Of a stretch of 64,000 bases of DNA, positions 12,170-29,000 are shown one piece after another. The notes under the pieces are model-generated. The model searched no databases. It worked only from the letters and a program-made list of their open reading frames with translations, and had not been told where the DNA came from. The position numbers and the translations under genes are program-made. Source of the stretch: Spirodela intermedia (lineage: Eukaryota; Streptophyta; Magnoliopsida; Alismatales; Araceae); assembly GCA_902729315.2 (NCBI GenBank), contig LR746267.1:9666424-9730423 (forward strand). Reading direction: 5' to 3'. Position 1 is the first letter of the stretch; the number at the start of each line of letters is the position of its first letter.

Positions 12170-12900
12170 ATTTCAGCCGCTACTGCTTCTGGTGGTATCG
12201 ACACAGACAATAGTAGCAGCGGCAGTTGTGAACATAGTGCGTCCCTCCTGCAAGTCCAAGTGTGGGGAGCTAGACATTCCGTACCCGTTCAGATAGGGAA
12301 CGGTTGGTTTTTCAACGAGTATGGGAACTTCATCAGATCGTGGAACGAAACCACGAGCCCCTCAGCTGGCAGGATGAGGTCCCCTGCCATGAACGGCTAG
12401 CTCCAGATCAAATGAAAGGAGGATCGATGCCAAGTGTTACGATCAGTCTCGTTGGCCTCTTATCCAAAAAAGCGCCGTTTTTGGATCGAGTCTCCCTCAG
12501 CTTCCTTACGTTCTCGCATACACGGCACAAATTTGTGCTTGTCGGGTGCGTGCGACACGGGGCTTCAACCACGACTACTTCCCCGCGGGTTGCATACCCT
12601 ATTGCCCGAGCCTGAGAAAATTAGGGGGGGGGGGGGGGAACTCCGACTGCTCCGATGTGGGCTGCTGCAACGTCGGCATCCCCCTCGGCTTCGATGCCAA
12701 CCCCAGGACTTTCAGGAACTACAGTCGCTGCTGGAGGACCAACTGTTGTGGGTACGCGTCCCTGGCAGAGGCGGGCAGCTACAGCTTCAACATCTCCCAT
12801 GTGAGGTGACAGAAACTCGTCGACTACGAGATGGCCGTCGTCCTCGACTTTTTGGTAGGAAACCAGACCTGCGAGCAGGGCAAAAACCGGCACAGGGATA
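12170..12900 (+). pseudogene. WAK ectodomain pseudogene (galacturonan-binding region)
   Basis: Scattered frames spell a WAK extracellular domain: PSCKSKCGELDIPYPF at about 12244-12290, then an in-frame stop (12294-12296), then FSHTRHKFVLVGC (about 12510-12550), and DVGCCNVGIPLGFDANPRTF (12655-12715) leading to NYSRCWRTNCCGYASLAEAG. At least three frame changes are needed. A run of about 14 G residues near 12625-12638 is one probable slippage site. No EGF or kinase part follows, so the copy is both truncated and frame-broken. Confidence 0.88.
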
Positions 12901-12962
12901 GCTCTTCAATCCCTCAACAAGAACAATCTAAAGCTTGGCATACCTCTGCAAGCGCGCTGAGC

Positions 12963-13031
12963 GTTACTAGGGTAGTCCACATCTCCCTGGCGATGCCAAG
13001 GTGACTAGTGTTACTAGGGTAGTCCACATCT
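12963..13031. repeat. Short direct repeat, two copies of 22 bp
   Basis: The same 22-base word starting GTTACTAGGGTAGTCC occurs at 12963 and again at 13010, 47 bp apart. It lies just beyond the end of the WAK pseudogene and may mark a rearrangement junction. Confidence 0.6.
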
Positions 13032-13049
13032 TCCAATTGCCACACATTC

Positions 13050-16891
<3,842 letters not shown>

Positions 16892-17371
16892 TAACCTACA
16901 TGCATGGCTAGTTCACATTTTTTGCATTGGCACGATAAACATTTCTAGACATAATTCTTGAGACAAGTTGATGCAAAATTCTTAACCTATGTATTTATAT
17001 GTTCATAAGAACACAAGTTGATGCCTTCTTAACCTACAGCAGTCTTGATATTCTCAGATGATAAGTGGAATCAGACTATATTTCTTGGATATAACTAATC
17101 AACCCTTGTAGGATAGAATGCCATGACATAGTTTGTATTTAAGGCCTTTGGCTGATCCAATGGAAAACTGTTTGATTTTAGCAAGTTTTTCATACTCTCA
17201 TTTCAGCTGCCAATTTGCTGTAATCAAAGGACGATGAGATGAGAATGATGGTTACCTATCGTAGAAGGGGTTTTGGAATTCTTGAGAGAGGATCTGTTAC
17301 CCTATGGTGTATGTGCCTTATATTTGATTGTAAAATTGAATCACATAATCTTTGCTTAGCATTTCTACTAT

Positions 17372-17578
17372 TTAGATAGAATTTGGCACAGGGAGATATT
17401 TAATACTAATTTTTTCTATGTTGAAGACAATTGAGAAACCCATAAGATAATGCTTCCACTGTATAAGGGCTAATACCATAGCTATTAGTTCTCGTTTATA
17501 AATTGATTTTAACTTATTTCTAAGAAATAAGGTTTTTTTTAAAAACCATTGGATGACGATTTTTAATAAGCACCGCAC
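17372..17578 (-). pseudogene. Gypsy RNase H-region fragment
   Basis: The reverse-strand peptide contains LRNKLKSIYKRELIAMVLAL and QWKHYLMG followed by a degenerate VFNIEKISIKYL, matching the start of RNase H in Ty3/gypsy polyproteins. It is about 68 codons long with no flanking domains, and belongs to a different gypsy lineage from the 4-8.7 kb element. Confidence 0.75.
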
Positions 17579-18699
17579 CCACCCTTAATCCAGAAGCTTC
17601 TATTTACATGAAGAAAGATAGAGGGTCTGAGGAGAGAGAAAAACTAGGACAATGAATGCGACATCAACAAATCACTGAAGATGACTCATAACAATCAAGA
17701 CTGACTTACCAACAGTTAGCAATGTTGCCAGGTCATACCACAATGCTGTTATAAGCTTCATCAAGGCACAAATGATAGTGATTAAGAAAAGGTTAGCATC
17801 TCATTAGAGGGAACTCTGCTGCATTGTCTTCAAGTTTTGTACCAATTGGGGCCTATATATATGCCCTAACAAACAATGAATAAGGAGGGTAGAGAGATTA
17901 ATCACCCTCAGTCTTTACTTTATCAACCAAGATTTCAATTACGCATAGTCTTCATTTCTCTTTCAGTTCACTACATGTTTCAGCTTGAAAAAGTTGCTCA
18001 TGATTCCTGAAGTCTTTGGGCAAGAGCCAAATATTGAAATAAGTTTCATTGTTTGCTTTTCCATGCATAAGTTTTTATTTAGTCAATTTATCTTTGGCTC
18101 TAGAGATATTTCAAGTGACAAATGGGAGAAGAGAGATTTCTAGTACACTTGTTTGAATTTGTAGTAAGTCTAATGGTTTCTCCTTCATTTTCTTTTCGCT
18201 ACATGATTGAGGTCCTCATGTGAGTGACAGTCATGCAATGTACTACTTTTGTAGGATTTCATTATGTTTTCAAAGAGTTCTGATGAAATTATCACTACAG
18301 CTCTTCCGTCATCAAAACACCCATGTCAGTCTTCTCTCCTTTTTCTAAATAAATCTCTTAATCCCTAATGGTGGGCAGGTTTTTTATTGATTCCCAAGGC
18401 ACCAGATTATAATCTGAATGTTAAAATTATAGAATCAGACAACATTAGAACAGTATGAAACATGAGTAGAGAACAATTGAGTGTTTGGTTAGGATTTCCT
18501 TAATGTTCAAATTGTCTCCATTCTTGTGGACTACTAAGAAATGATTCATTAGTAAGGAATTTAGAACATACATATCTCAATTTGGCACCTTCAAATATAT
18601 CAAATTACTCACGTGGTGCCTAGAAATCCTAACAGGTCATGTTGACAACTAATAAACCCCACGAGTTTTTTGTTGGTAAGTAATTTGTGCTTATGCAAA
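17579..18699. other. Intergenic DNA, possible LTR remnant
   Basis: No gene is seen. A TATATATA-containing stretch near 17850 followed by a T-rich leader resembles an LTR promoter, but no matching second copy was found. Confidence 0.3.
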
Positions 18700-19215
18700 A
18701 CATAAAGATCCAGAACATCTCTTGTTAATTCTCGGTTATATTTCCACACACAAAGCTAACACGCACTCTACGACAACAAGAAACAAAATTTGACCGGCAC
18801 CTGTAATGTTCCTTGTGCATTTATTATCTCTAAGACACTCATCGACCTGCCTCTACCTCGAGGACGACTGGCCGCGTCGGCGCTGTCACACGCCATCGAC
18901 TGCTCGCGGTTTAGTAGACTCTCCGCCTCCTCCGTAGCGCGCTGAGGAACGCAGAGACGCTCGCCGGATGGGCCCAGCAAGTGCAAAAGCCATCGACGCC
19001 TCTGTCATGGTCAGACGATCCGCCGCCCCTTTGCTGAGCTCGCAGGTGATCTCCCTCAGCCTCTCCGAACCTCCCCGCGCCGACATCTGCCGGTCCAGAA
19101 ATGTTCTCCAGCTAGTCTTAAAGCTCACCAAGGAAGCGAAACTCACGACGAGGCGTCTCTCGTCTACCGGTCCCTGGAAGTGGCGTGGGCTTCGCGTCAG
19201 AAGTCGGGGGCAACT
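18700..19215 (-). pseudogene. WAK kinase C-terminal relic with 3' flank
   Basis: The reverse strand matches the 3' end of the intact WAK at 51.6 kb, from the region before the kinase C-lobe end (about 19150-19215) through ADRLTM.EASMAFAL, the EEAESLLNREQSMACDSADA tail and the LEI ending. Similarity continues into the 3' flank (phrase AAAGCTAACACGCA near 18755). Several frame changes are needed and a retained segment lacks the conserved SVKGADRPSMKE spelling, so it is a dead copy. Its left part lies just downstream of the cyclopropane synthase stop codon. Confidence 0.85.
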
Positions 19216-19486
19216 ACTGTTAGAGGGTACATTTACGATTTTTAAATCTGTGAGGGTTATTTTGTAATATCACGTAGGCTTTTCTACGCTACCTTCTTCG
19301 CCGGCGCGCCACTCCTCGGCGCCGCCGTCCTAACGGGCCTCGAGCTTGGCCCAGCGAACCCCAGGTTTCTCCCACCATCGCCCCCCAACTTCCAGTGACC
19401 TTGTCTTGCCCCCGCCTCAACTGGCCGCAGACATCTCCCCGCGGCCCAGCAGCCCGGCTGACTCTTCACTTTTTTTTTCAGAATTA

Positions 19487-19547
19487 GTCAACCGTCTCCA
19501 TCGGTCAACTATCAACGTAATAGTCAACGGCCCACACATCAGTCAAC
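19487..19547. promoter_or_regulatory. Cluster of W-box cores (GTCAAC x4)
   Basis: GTCAAC, the reverse complement of the WRKY-binding core TTGAC, occurs at 19487, 19504, 23 bp further on at 523 of the same kilobase (19523), and 19542: four in 61 bp. They lie between the WAK relic and the 3' end of the cyclopropane synthase gene. They could be a leftover WAK promoter. Function is inferred from motif density alone. Confidence 0.4.
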
Positions 19548-19598
19548 GTGTGTTCAGAAATCGAGTTCCCTCAGGGACCAGCCAGCCGCTCGGCGGCC

Positions 19599-20046
19599 TC
19601 AGTCGGCGGGATCGTCGAATGCCTTGACGTTGCCCGGCCGAGAGAACACGATCTGCACCAACCCATTGCAAGCCAGACAGTAGAGAGGTCAACTCAAGAG
19701 AAGAGGAGAAGAGATGGCGGCGGGGGTCGGGGTGGTCTACCTGGTAGTTGCCGAGGGTGCGCGACTTGAAGCCGGCGGCGCAGTAGATGAAGTAGTACTC
19801 CCACGTGCGTATGAATCTCTCGTCGAAACCCAGTTCGAGGATCTTCCTGCAAATAGTAAAAACTCCAGTTTCCGAAAATGGGTAGCTGTTTTCTGCACCA
19901 GAAATATCGACCAAGAGGTGAAACCGGGTGGGCGGGTTACCTCCTCTTCTCCATGAAATTATCTCTCCAGTCCAGCAGGGTTCGGTAGTAATGTACGCCG
20001 ATGTTTTCGAGATGCTCCATGCTGCGCACGCCGGCACGAGTCTCAT

Positions 20047-20095
<49 letters not shown>

Positions 20096-23000
20096 GGCGG
20101 CGCTCACCAGAGTCTGGAGGACGCGGCCATGGCTGAGGTGACTCTGCTCAGAGAAGGAAGGCAGCCTCCGGGGAAGATGTACTCCTTGATGAAATCAGAG
20201 CTTCTCCTGTACTCGTCGTACCGCTCATCCGGTATCGATATGAACTGCGTTTTGGAAGAGACGGCGGTCGGCGGAGATTGTGAACTGCGAAAGAGGACGG
20301 GCTGCGCGGCTGGTGTCACTGACCTGAAGAACAAAGAGGCCGTCTTTGGCCAGGACGGACTCGCAGCAGCCGAAGAACTCCTCCATGTATTCATGGCCGA
20401 CCGCCTCCAGCATCTCGCTGCAGAGATAGGTGCCACCCAGTGAGACCAATAGTTGACCTCAAAGCAGTCTCTGGAGGCGTGGGTCAGAAGAAGCTCGCTC
20501 ACCAGGACACAATCCGGTCGTACTTTCGCCCGCTGGGTAGCTGGCGATAGTCGCACAGCAGAAACGTCATGCGGTCCTGGAAGATCGAAAGAGTTAGACC
20601 GGGATCAGGAGGAACTCCTGCTTGTCCCTACCTACTGGCAAGGGGTGCGTCGGACCTCGAGCCCAGCTTCCTTCACTCTCTTCTTGGCGAATTTCAGCTG
20701 CTCCTCGGACAGGGTTATACCCGTGTATCTACAGCCAGTCTGCTTGACCAGTTGTATGGCGAAGCTCGCCCACCCGCACCCGATCTCAAGAACGTCATGG
20801 CCGCTGTTCACCCGAGCCTGTTACGATGAAGATGAAGCAGATGAATGGGGGATACGACTTGGTATCGTATCATTCGGAGAACATAACCACCAGACCTTTT
20901 CGATCAGGAGAGAGATCTTTCGCAGCTGTGCATCTCTCAGGTCTTCATTCTCTCTCTAGAAAACCAATCTCCGTGTGAGATCGAATTGAGTGCTCATCGA
21001 TCGTCAGAGAGAGCTGTGTCGAGAACGCGCATACCTCGTAGATCGCACAGGAATACGTCATCGTGTCATCCAGGAACAAAGCGAAGAAGTCGTTGCTCTG
21101 GAGGAGAAGAAAATACTATTTCTGGTTACCCTCCATGCTGTGACAGATCTACCATCTACCAGCATCTAATGTCTAGGGTTTCCATTAAGAGTGTTCATTC
21201 TTGTGTGTAATGGGCCTTATGAAAAGTACAAGGAGAAGAAGAAAGATGATGCCAAGACAATATCAAAACAAGTAAATCTTGTGGTTGACTCTGCATGTCA
21301 GAAGATTTTCTTCCACTGCGATCGATGTGTATAAATAGTAAATGGGCGTTGGGTGCATACATGCTCTTTCAGTATATTGGGCGGAATTAATGAGCAATAA
21401 TATGCTTTAAAAAAAGTAAAAAAGTTTGGGGATCTGACCAGATCATAATGCTGAGAGATATTACGGCGGGCCTGTGTCAGGGTGTTCTGTCTCGAAATGT
21501 GACGAAGAAAATATCGTGCCGATCCGATGGCGGCTGTGAAGAATAACGGCGTCCACCATCCCCTGTTCCACATTCCAAAATATCCTCAATATCTTGACTT
21601 TCTGTGGTTTGCTATTTTTCCTAATATGTTATTCATAGTAAGAGGTCTGCTGAGAAAACCTCTTGTAAATCGGTTTCTTTGATGAGCTCTTTAGGTCCCT
21701 GTTGTCAATCAATATCTGAAGAAATGGATTTAATAAAGAATACGTTAAAAAATATATTATATGTGGATAAAAAAGGTAAAAAAAATATGCATGATTTCAG
21801 ATTCATTTACCAGAAAAAGATTTAGAAGACCCTCTTGCTTGTCCACGAAAGAAAAATAGCCATTTATGTATGAATCCGCAAGACCCAAGTCTGCCTCCGT
21901 AGTTATCTGCCATTCAGTAAAAGAAAACAAATTAACGTTCCAAACCCTTCTCTGTCAACTAGTTAAAAATAGGGCGTTGACAATGTGAAATAGGAAATGA
22001 CACAAGAAGCATACCTTCCAGTAGAACAAGGGGCTGTGTATTCTCAGGACAGATTTCTTGCTATTTTCACTGCTAGTTCCTTGGAAAGAAAACATGGTCC
22101 CACCATCTTCCAACAATCTGTCAGTTTCCATGAATTGAACATGTTTGATAGAATACATCAGTTCAGTTTCTCTTAACAGCTACAAGACGAATGCTTTCTT
22201 TTTCCTGTTTCTTTTTTTTCTTAGATCAAGATAGCAGACTAATACTTTTTGAACCTAATACTTGCAAAAACAGAAAGATTATCCCTTCGTAATGGGTAAC
22301 CAAAGATATACGCAGGAGCTAAGAATATTCCAAAAACAGGCTCGAATAATCACCGCTTAAAACTTCCTAATCGGAATCAATCAGCCGAGAAGGACTGGTC
22401 TTGTCCTTGGTTTGAAGTTGACTAGCAGATCTCACTAGGAGTAGTTCGTCCAGTTGGAAGAAAGGAAAGAGTAAAGCCACGCCAATAGCTTGCCAGTAGA
22501 AGGCGAGGAGGGGAAGAGGGAGAAGAAAAAGGGAAACCAAATGCTCATCTGTCCGCCATCGACAGTCTTGGCTATAACCTATGATGCCCGCCCTAGTGCT
22601 CCACCTTCTATTGTCATGAAGTCGTCTTGGTTATAAAAATATCTCATCCTCGAAAGTGGGAAAGACAAGAATTCATATGCCCGTCCGGAGAATGCAGAGA
22701 TTAATGAACAAGAATTCAGAATTGCATGAAATTTTATCAATACCCTGCCTATTTTTAACCCAGATTAAGTTCTTTCCCGAAAACCATAAAAGTTTGATCA
22801 AAATCCAGAGCAGATCAGGATCAAGCTCGAACTGAGCTCCAAAAACTAATTATATCTATGATTGTTTTCTCAGGGAGTTCTCTGTTATTGAGGAATAAGC
22901 AAAATATTGAACCGTCGGACTATGCTTTATTTTTTCAGTAACATGCTACGAAGTTTTGAAAATACCCGCATAACAAGTGGAGATAATGTTTGGATTTCTA

Positions 23001-26000
23001 CTTCATCGAGGAAGGTGTTGATTGCTAAAAATATTGAACAAGCGAATTATCACAATTATAGAATCATATACTACCGCAGTTGTGATCTCTGCGCTGCATG
23101 AATATAATTAATATTTCATTCCGTTCCCCAACTCAATCAAGGCAGGAGACTAAATTTTCGTCAAAGCGGCTCATGAGCAAACACCAAAAGCGAGAGATCA
23201 AAGGGTTCGCTAGATGCTTTGACAGAAAGGTTTATGGGGTAAATAGACTTACACTAAACAACCTGCATTGACGTAATGCGTAAGGAATTTAGTTACAAAG
23301 AAGCGTGCTCCACTTTCCATGAGCGAAGGTACCATATGCTTGTTGTTCTCCAAAATGGTACAATCCTTCCTAAGAATGCCATGTGCAGCGGCTATCCCAG
23401 CCTACAGCAGGAACAAGACTGTCATGTACCCAAGCATTCACGAAATTTTAGTTTAAAACAAATGAAAAAATCAATCAGGAATCGATTCAGCGCAATAAAT
23501 GTTTTACGACCATAAAGTTTTTCAATCTTCACATTTTAATGTGACTGGGAAACAGCAAAAAAATCGTTTGATTTTACATAATAACATCTCTGAGGCAAAC
23601 TGGATTATGGGGACTGTATTTACATATATTTTAAAATAAATTCCGTCACATTACTTTCTATTAATTTGTGAACTATTGATTTAATCATGTTGAATACCTT
23701 CAGGTAGGTATACTCTTTTGTGTATTGCGAGTGACAGATGCAAATGTGGTTTTTAATATTTTTATGTCATCTAATTATCTGATGTGACACAACAAGCAAA
23801 ACTATCAGTATATAACATGTGACAAAAATTCCATCCTCCTACAATACCAAACCGCAAAGAGTTTTTTGCCTAGTAGTTGCAGTGGGGCGAAAATAGCTGC
23901 CCTGTATGGTTCTTCGTAATTGTCGGTGAAAAATGCATATTGGGCCTGTGTATCTAGCCAGGATTACGTGTAGCAGGCTGGTTAAGGAAAACAATTTAAA
24001 AATACTCTATTACTTTCAGACAAGTATGGAACTTCTACACAGGCACGTCTGCCCCCGAGTGAGGGATGGGATGTCTCTTGGGGAGCATTGGTTGCTACTT
24101 CGGGCCCACCATCTGTGGCCAACAGGCCAGTGTGGCTAGGGAAAGACCCAACAGTGGTTGGTGGTGAAAGTGGCCGTCAAACCAAAAGGGGTATGTAGCC
24201 AAGATATAAACACTAAACCTAGGACGACAGAAGCGCACGTGCTTGCCAGGTCATGGCAGTCTTATCTTTTGCTCTATTTTAAAATTTCAGTAGGACCCGT
24301 CTGGAAGTTTGAACGAGATGAAGGTGAAATGGAAGACGTGAAGAAGCACAGTGGGATCTGTCACGATAACATAAAGGAAATCTTAGGATTTTATGACAGA
24401 ATTCAACATAGGCTTAGATGGTATGATGCCACTACTCTCATACAATGGGAACCCACATGGTAAATGATAGCAAATCTAAAAAAATATTGCAGTTCTCTTT
24501 AAAGCAGTTTTAACATAGACACAAGGGCTCCATAAATGAGTCACGAGTTCTCACCTTCAGTCCATCCTCGTGAAACCCATACCCTGAAAGAGAGGAATAC
24601 TCGTGAGTTTTAAATTCCGAGAATTTTTCTTCCGCAAAGAAAAGAAGACCAAGAACTGAAGCATAATTTCTTGCACGCTAAGACAGCATAAAGTTAGCCA
24701 AACATGCAACTAAAATAAATGAAGAGCAAATAAGATGTGTACATCAATTCTCGAAAAACGGCTTCATTCGAATTAGATAATGTAATGAAAAAATTGGAAA
24801 ACATCTTCTAGGTGCATTATTTCTCGCCTTGAATAAAAGGAAGATTCAAATAAAAATTCAAAAAATCAACAAACCATATTTTTCAGCAGACCTCACAAAA
24901 GAGACTACTCACCCTGATACGCTCCAGAAAACCATATTTTCCGGGTGCCTTGAATTCCTTCAAGTTCAAGTGAAGCTTTTGAAGCAGCCACTGATGGAAC
25001 TGGATGGCTTGTCCTCCACTTCAGGATGACATTCGCTGGGTTATAAGGAGGATTTAGAGTCACTAGGAATGTTTGATCTGTGTCGAGATTCTGTTATTGC
25101 AACCAACCAATCCGTCATAAAAGAGAGATTGTAAAGGAAGAAAAAATTTCGGATAGAGAATATGGGTTAAATCTCTGTTGTATGAGTTGCAAAATCTTTT
25201 GACATGTTACAAACCTGAAGCAGATTTAGCCAATATGTAAGACATACGCCACGGTTTGTATCTCCAAGAAAATTCCAAGAACTCCATGCTGACTGGTTAC
25301 GGGGCATGAGACTTTTGTCATGATGTAGAAATATATCACTGAGAGACACGTCACCACAGAGCAAGAAGTTATATGAATACCAGCATATCAGAAAAGGAAA
25401 TAGAAAGTAACATCCATGGATTATGTGACTGCAGTTGTTTAACTAAATCAAACATGGATGCGTGGTGCACGTCAAATCATCATACCAGATTTCTAAAAAA
25501 ACTGTGGAAGAAATTAAAACCTCTACCTCTTTATAAGGTTTTATTATGGAAGATTGTGATGGAGGACGAGGAAAATAAGAGAGAGAGAGATGCATAGAGA
25601 ACTGTAGAGTTGATGCACGCCATGGGAGAGAATCCGTTGTTTAAAACAAAAAATAGTACAAGAAAAAGGTTTCTCAGTAAGATCAAACCAAGATTGAAAT
25701 AAATATTTTGCATATGAACCTGTTTACGAGAAGATAATTCTACTGACATGTTGTAGATCAGATGCTGCAAAAACTGGTGTTAATTTCTTTATGAAATCAA
25801 AGCGAAAAACCCTTCTGCATTCCGTAGTGGAACACGAAAAGGGAAAGGGATAAGGAACTTAAGTGGATGTCGAACTTCTCACTAACTAGAATTAATAGGA
25901 CCATCTCATCACTGATAAAATATCACAATAGAAAATTCTGTATCCAATGCCAATTTCTTAGATTCACCAGTGGGATTTAAGAAAATACAATCAGATCAAG

Positions 26001-29000
26001 AATAAGATTAACATACGGGAATCTGAGCATGTTTTAAAAAAATTCTTGAGCTGTCTTATGCATTTGAAGTTCAGATTGAAGAATAGTTAATAGTGTTTAG
26101 ATCGATAATACTCAACTGTAAATACATTTGGACAACTGAATAAAGATCAATACAGAAGAATATGAACGTTGTCTAAAATTGACGGAGGTCTTATGTAGTT
26201 GAATTTCAGGTGAAATAATACTTACAACATATCGTGTCCCACTGAGTGATCAACTGTCTAATTTCCTAAAATTCATTGAGAACTTTTTTTCTATGACTAC
26301 AAGACTCAGAAGAACATAATAGGAGCATAGAACACAAAGCCACATTCAGATACAGAGAATATTAATTACCTGTAAACGTACTGAAAAGCACCAAGTACCC
26401 TCGTTTCTTCGTAAGTTGCTTGTTTTCCTAAAAGTTTTAAGGCATCTGGTGCATGACCGCATAATATGCATCCATCATAAACATCTTCTGATCCATCGGC
26501 ACACAAAACAGAGCAACCTGGAACAGCGTTAAATCTTGCAATTTTAGCCCATGATAAATTCATATGAAGGAATATTAGGTAACACAAAATACAATTTCAG
26601 CTGTAATCCACAATTTTTTAACTTCTCAATGAGCCACAATTAAAATCTTAACGAGAGACATGATTTTCACTTGAATGTCGAATAAACATTATCTGAAATA
26701 TAGCAAATGACATAAACACAAACCATTATCAGCGAATTAAAAAAATCTGTTTTTCTTGTATCAAATAAACCCCAAGGGAAAAGCATGTTCACTCAATTCC
26801 ATCTAAGAGTATGTACAACCAGGAATGCAAAAAATACAAGTCAAAAACAAAATTGTCACGTAATCCTGCTTTAATGATCTAACAATTCAGGTTTCTTGTC
26901 CGCATATCATACACGGAATTGTGAAAAAAATTAAAGCAGGTGACTGGTAGGCTTCCAAACAGGACTTTTAACCCACTTCTAGCCCAACAACCTTAGGCTT
27001 ACTGGACTTTGGGGATGTGCACCTCAAGTATTAAGGTGATCGCTAAAAAGAGATGGAAGATCTTATAGAATTACAAGATTGTCACTTGAGTAACATGCTT
27101 CGTGCTTACCTCCATCAATAGATGAAACAGATTCAACCACAGACCCTAATCTTATTTGACAATGTCTACGCTCCAGTTCTCTCCTAACCTGTTATTGCGT
27201 AAGGTAATTATTAATAATCTTAAAGCACACGAGCTTCTCTCATCAGGAAAAAAATTAGAATAAAAAGCCTTTATGACGCCAGAAAACCAACTACTTACCT
27301 TACTGACATAGTTCTGGGAACGCCCCTTCACTGTCAGCCATTGTGGCCGACCAAAAACCTGTGCAGAGTAGACCCAACCAATGATCATCAAATATACACT
27401 GAACGAAGACTCTTTTTTCCAGGAACCGCACATTATGCATAAAACCTTAGAATCTACTAAAGACAAGACTACAAGTATTCGTGACAATCTTGGCTCTCTG
27501 ATAATGCGAGACGAGTGCATTTTTTTTTTTGGTGGCGAGTGCCTTACTTATGTATGGTGAATACAAACAGGTTACTAAGCTCATTGGAGAATTTTTTGCC
27601 ACTGTGACATATCTAATCGGACATGTAGTTCTACTCCGTGTGACTATATACACCTAATTCTAATGGCGATACCGATTTTCAAAAGAATGTGACAGCAGGG
27701 GTTGCCAATCGGGGTACTTGTTCTAAGAGAATTTCTTGCCAATGTGACATATCTTATCGGACATGTAGTTCTACTCCGTGTGACTATATACACCTAGTTC
27801 TAATGGCGATACCGATTTTCAAAAGAATGTGACAGCCGGGGTTGCCAATCGGGGTACTTGTTTCTTAGAACAAGTACCCCAACCGGAAGTTTTTGCCGAT
27901 TTCAAGTTACTCCAAGCGTAGTGATACATCATGGATAATGAGGAGATTACCTGAAGTAAATGATGGTTACGGCAGAATGAGAGCACAGAAAATGCTGAAA
28001 AAGTCATTACTCCTTCTGAAGGACAAGACCAGATCGATGAACAAATTGGAACCTGGAAGACATATAACCATTGAAAAACTAAAATTGAAACAAAGCAAAA
28101 GCAGTAGATTAATTTCATTAATCTTACAAGATATGCTCTTTGAAACAAGTCAGAATAACCGCGTGATTTGACAAATTCCCCCAACGTTTCGTTGCGATCC
28201 ATATCTGGATTGTTCTCCAGATCCTCAAGATACCTTCATATTGAAAGGAAAAATTGCATTAGACGCAGTCAGAAGACAAGGGTAACGGATTTAGACAAAC
28301 AAAAATTATCGTCAATTTGTCCGATATGATTTCTAGTGTTATTAAGGGTAAATTTTACATCATTTCCGGTGCAGATAAACTGGCGAGTTCAATCTTGAAG
28401 CTATTTAGAAGAGAAAGTATCATAGATGAGAACATGTACAGACTGACTATTGAGTCAGTAAGTGCTCCTGGTCGTTTGGTCTCTAGAGTGAGCTGTGAAC
28501 TCTACCGTATTCTAAACCTCTCTCAGGAACCTACATACCCTTCCATTCCATGCCCTTGCCCTGCTTCTTACAAGCATTCTAAAGTGGGTATGGACCGAGA
28601 TGGAGCCAAAAGACATAAATACTACCTGTGGTAACCGCGATCTGAGATCGTCATGCACAGAGAATAATAAGAGTTACTGTGAAACATTTAAGCTCGGTAT
28701 TTGTCTTCGTAATCTTCCACGAGTAACATAGCGACCGTTAGCGGAGAGTGTGATGGAAGACCCATAATCTAAACTCCGCTCGCACAGACCAGTGGAGAAC
28801 GCCGAACCACGGCGTTCTAGTCAGGTCAACGGAATGATCCATCAGAGACGTCGGCTCCACTCGGCGGGAGATCGCCATTGATCACTCCACATACAATGAC
28901 AGGCGACGCCCCGAGCTGCTAGAGACTTGGCAAAAGACCAAAAACTTGTGGAAATCTACTGAGCAGACGATCGGATAGAACACGGAAGTGATTGATCTCT

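Noticed and set aside
12621-12893. Reverse-strand 90-codon frame
   Set aside because: Antisense to a recognisable WAK pseudogene.
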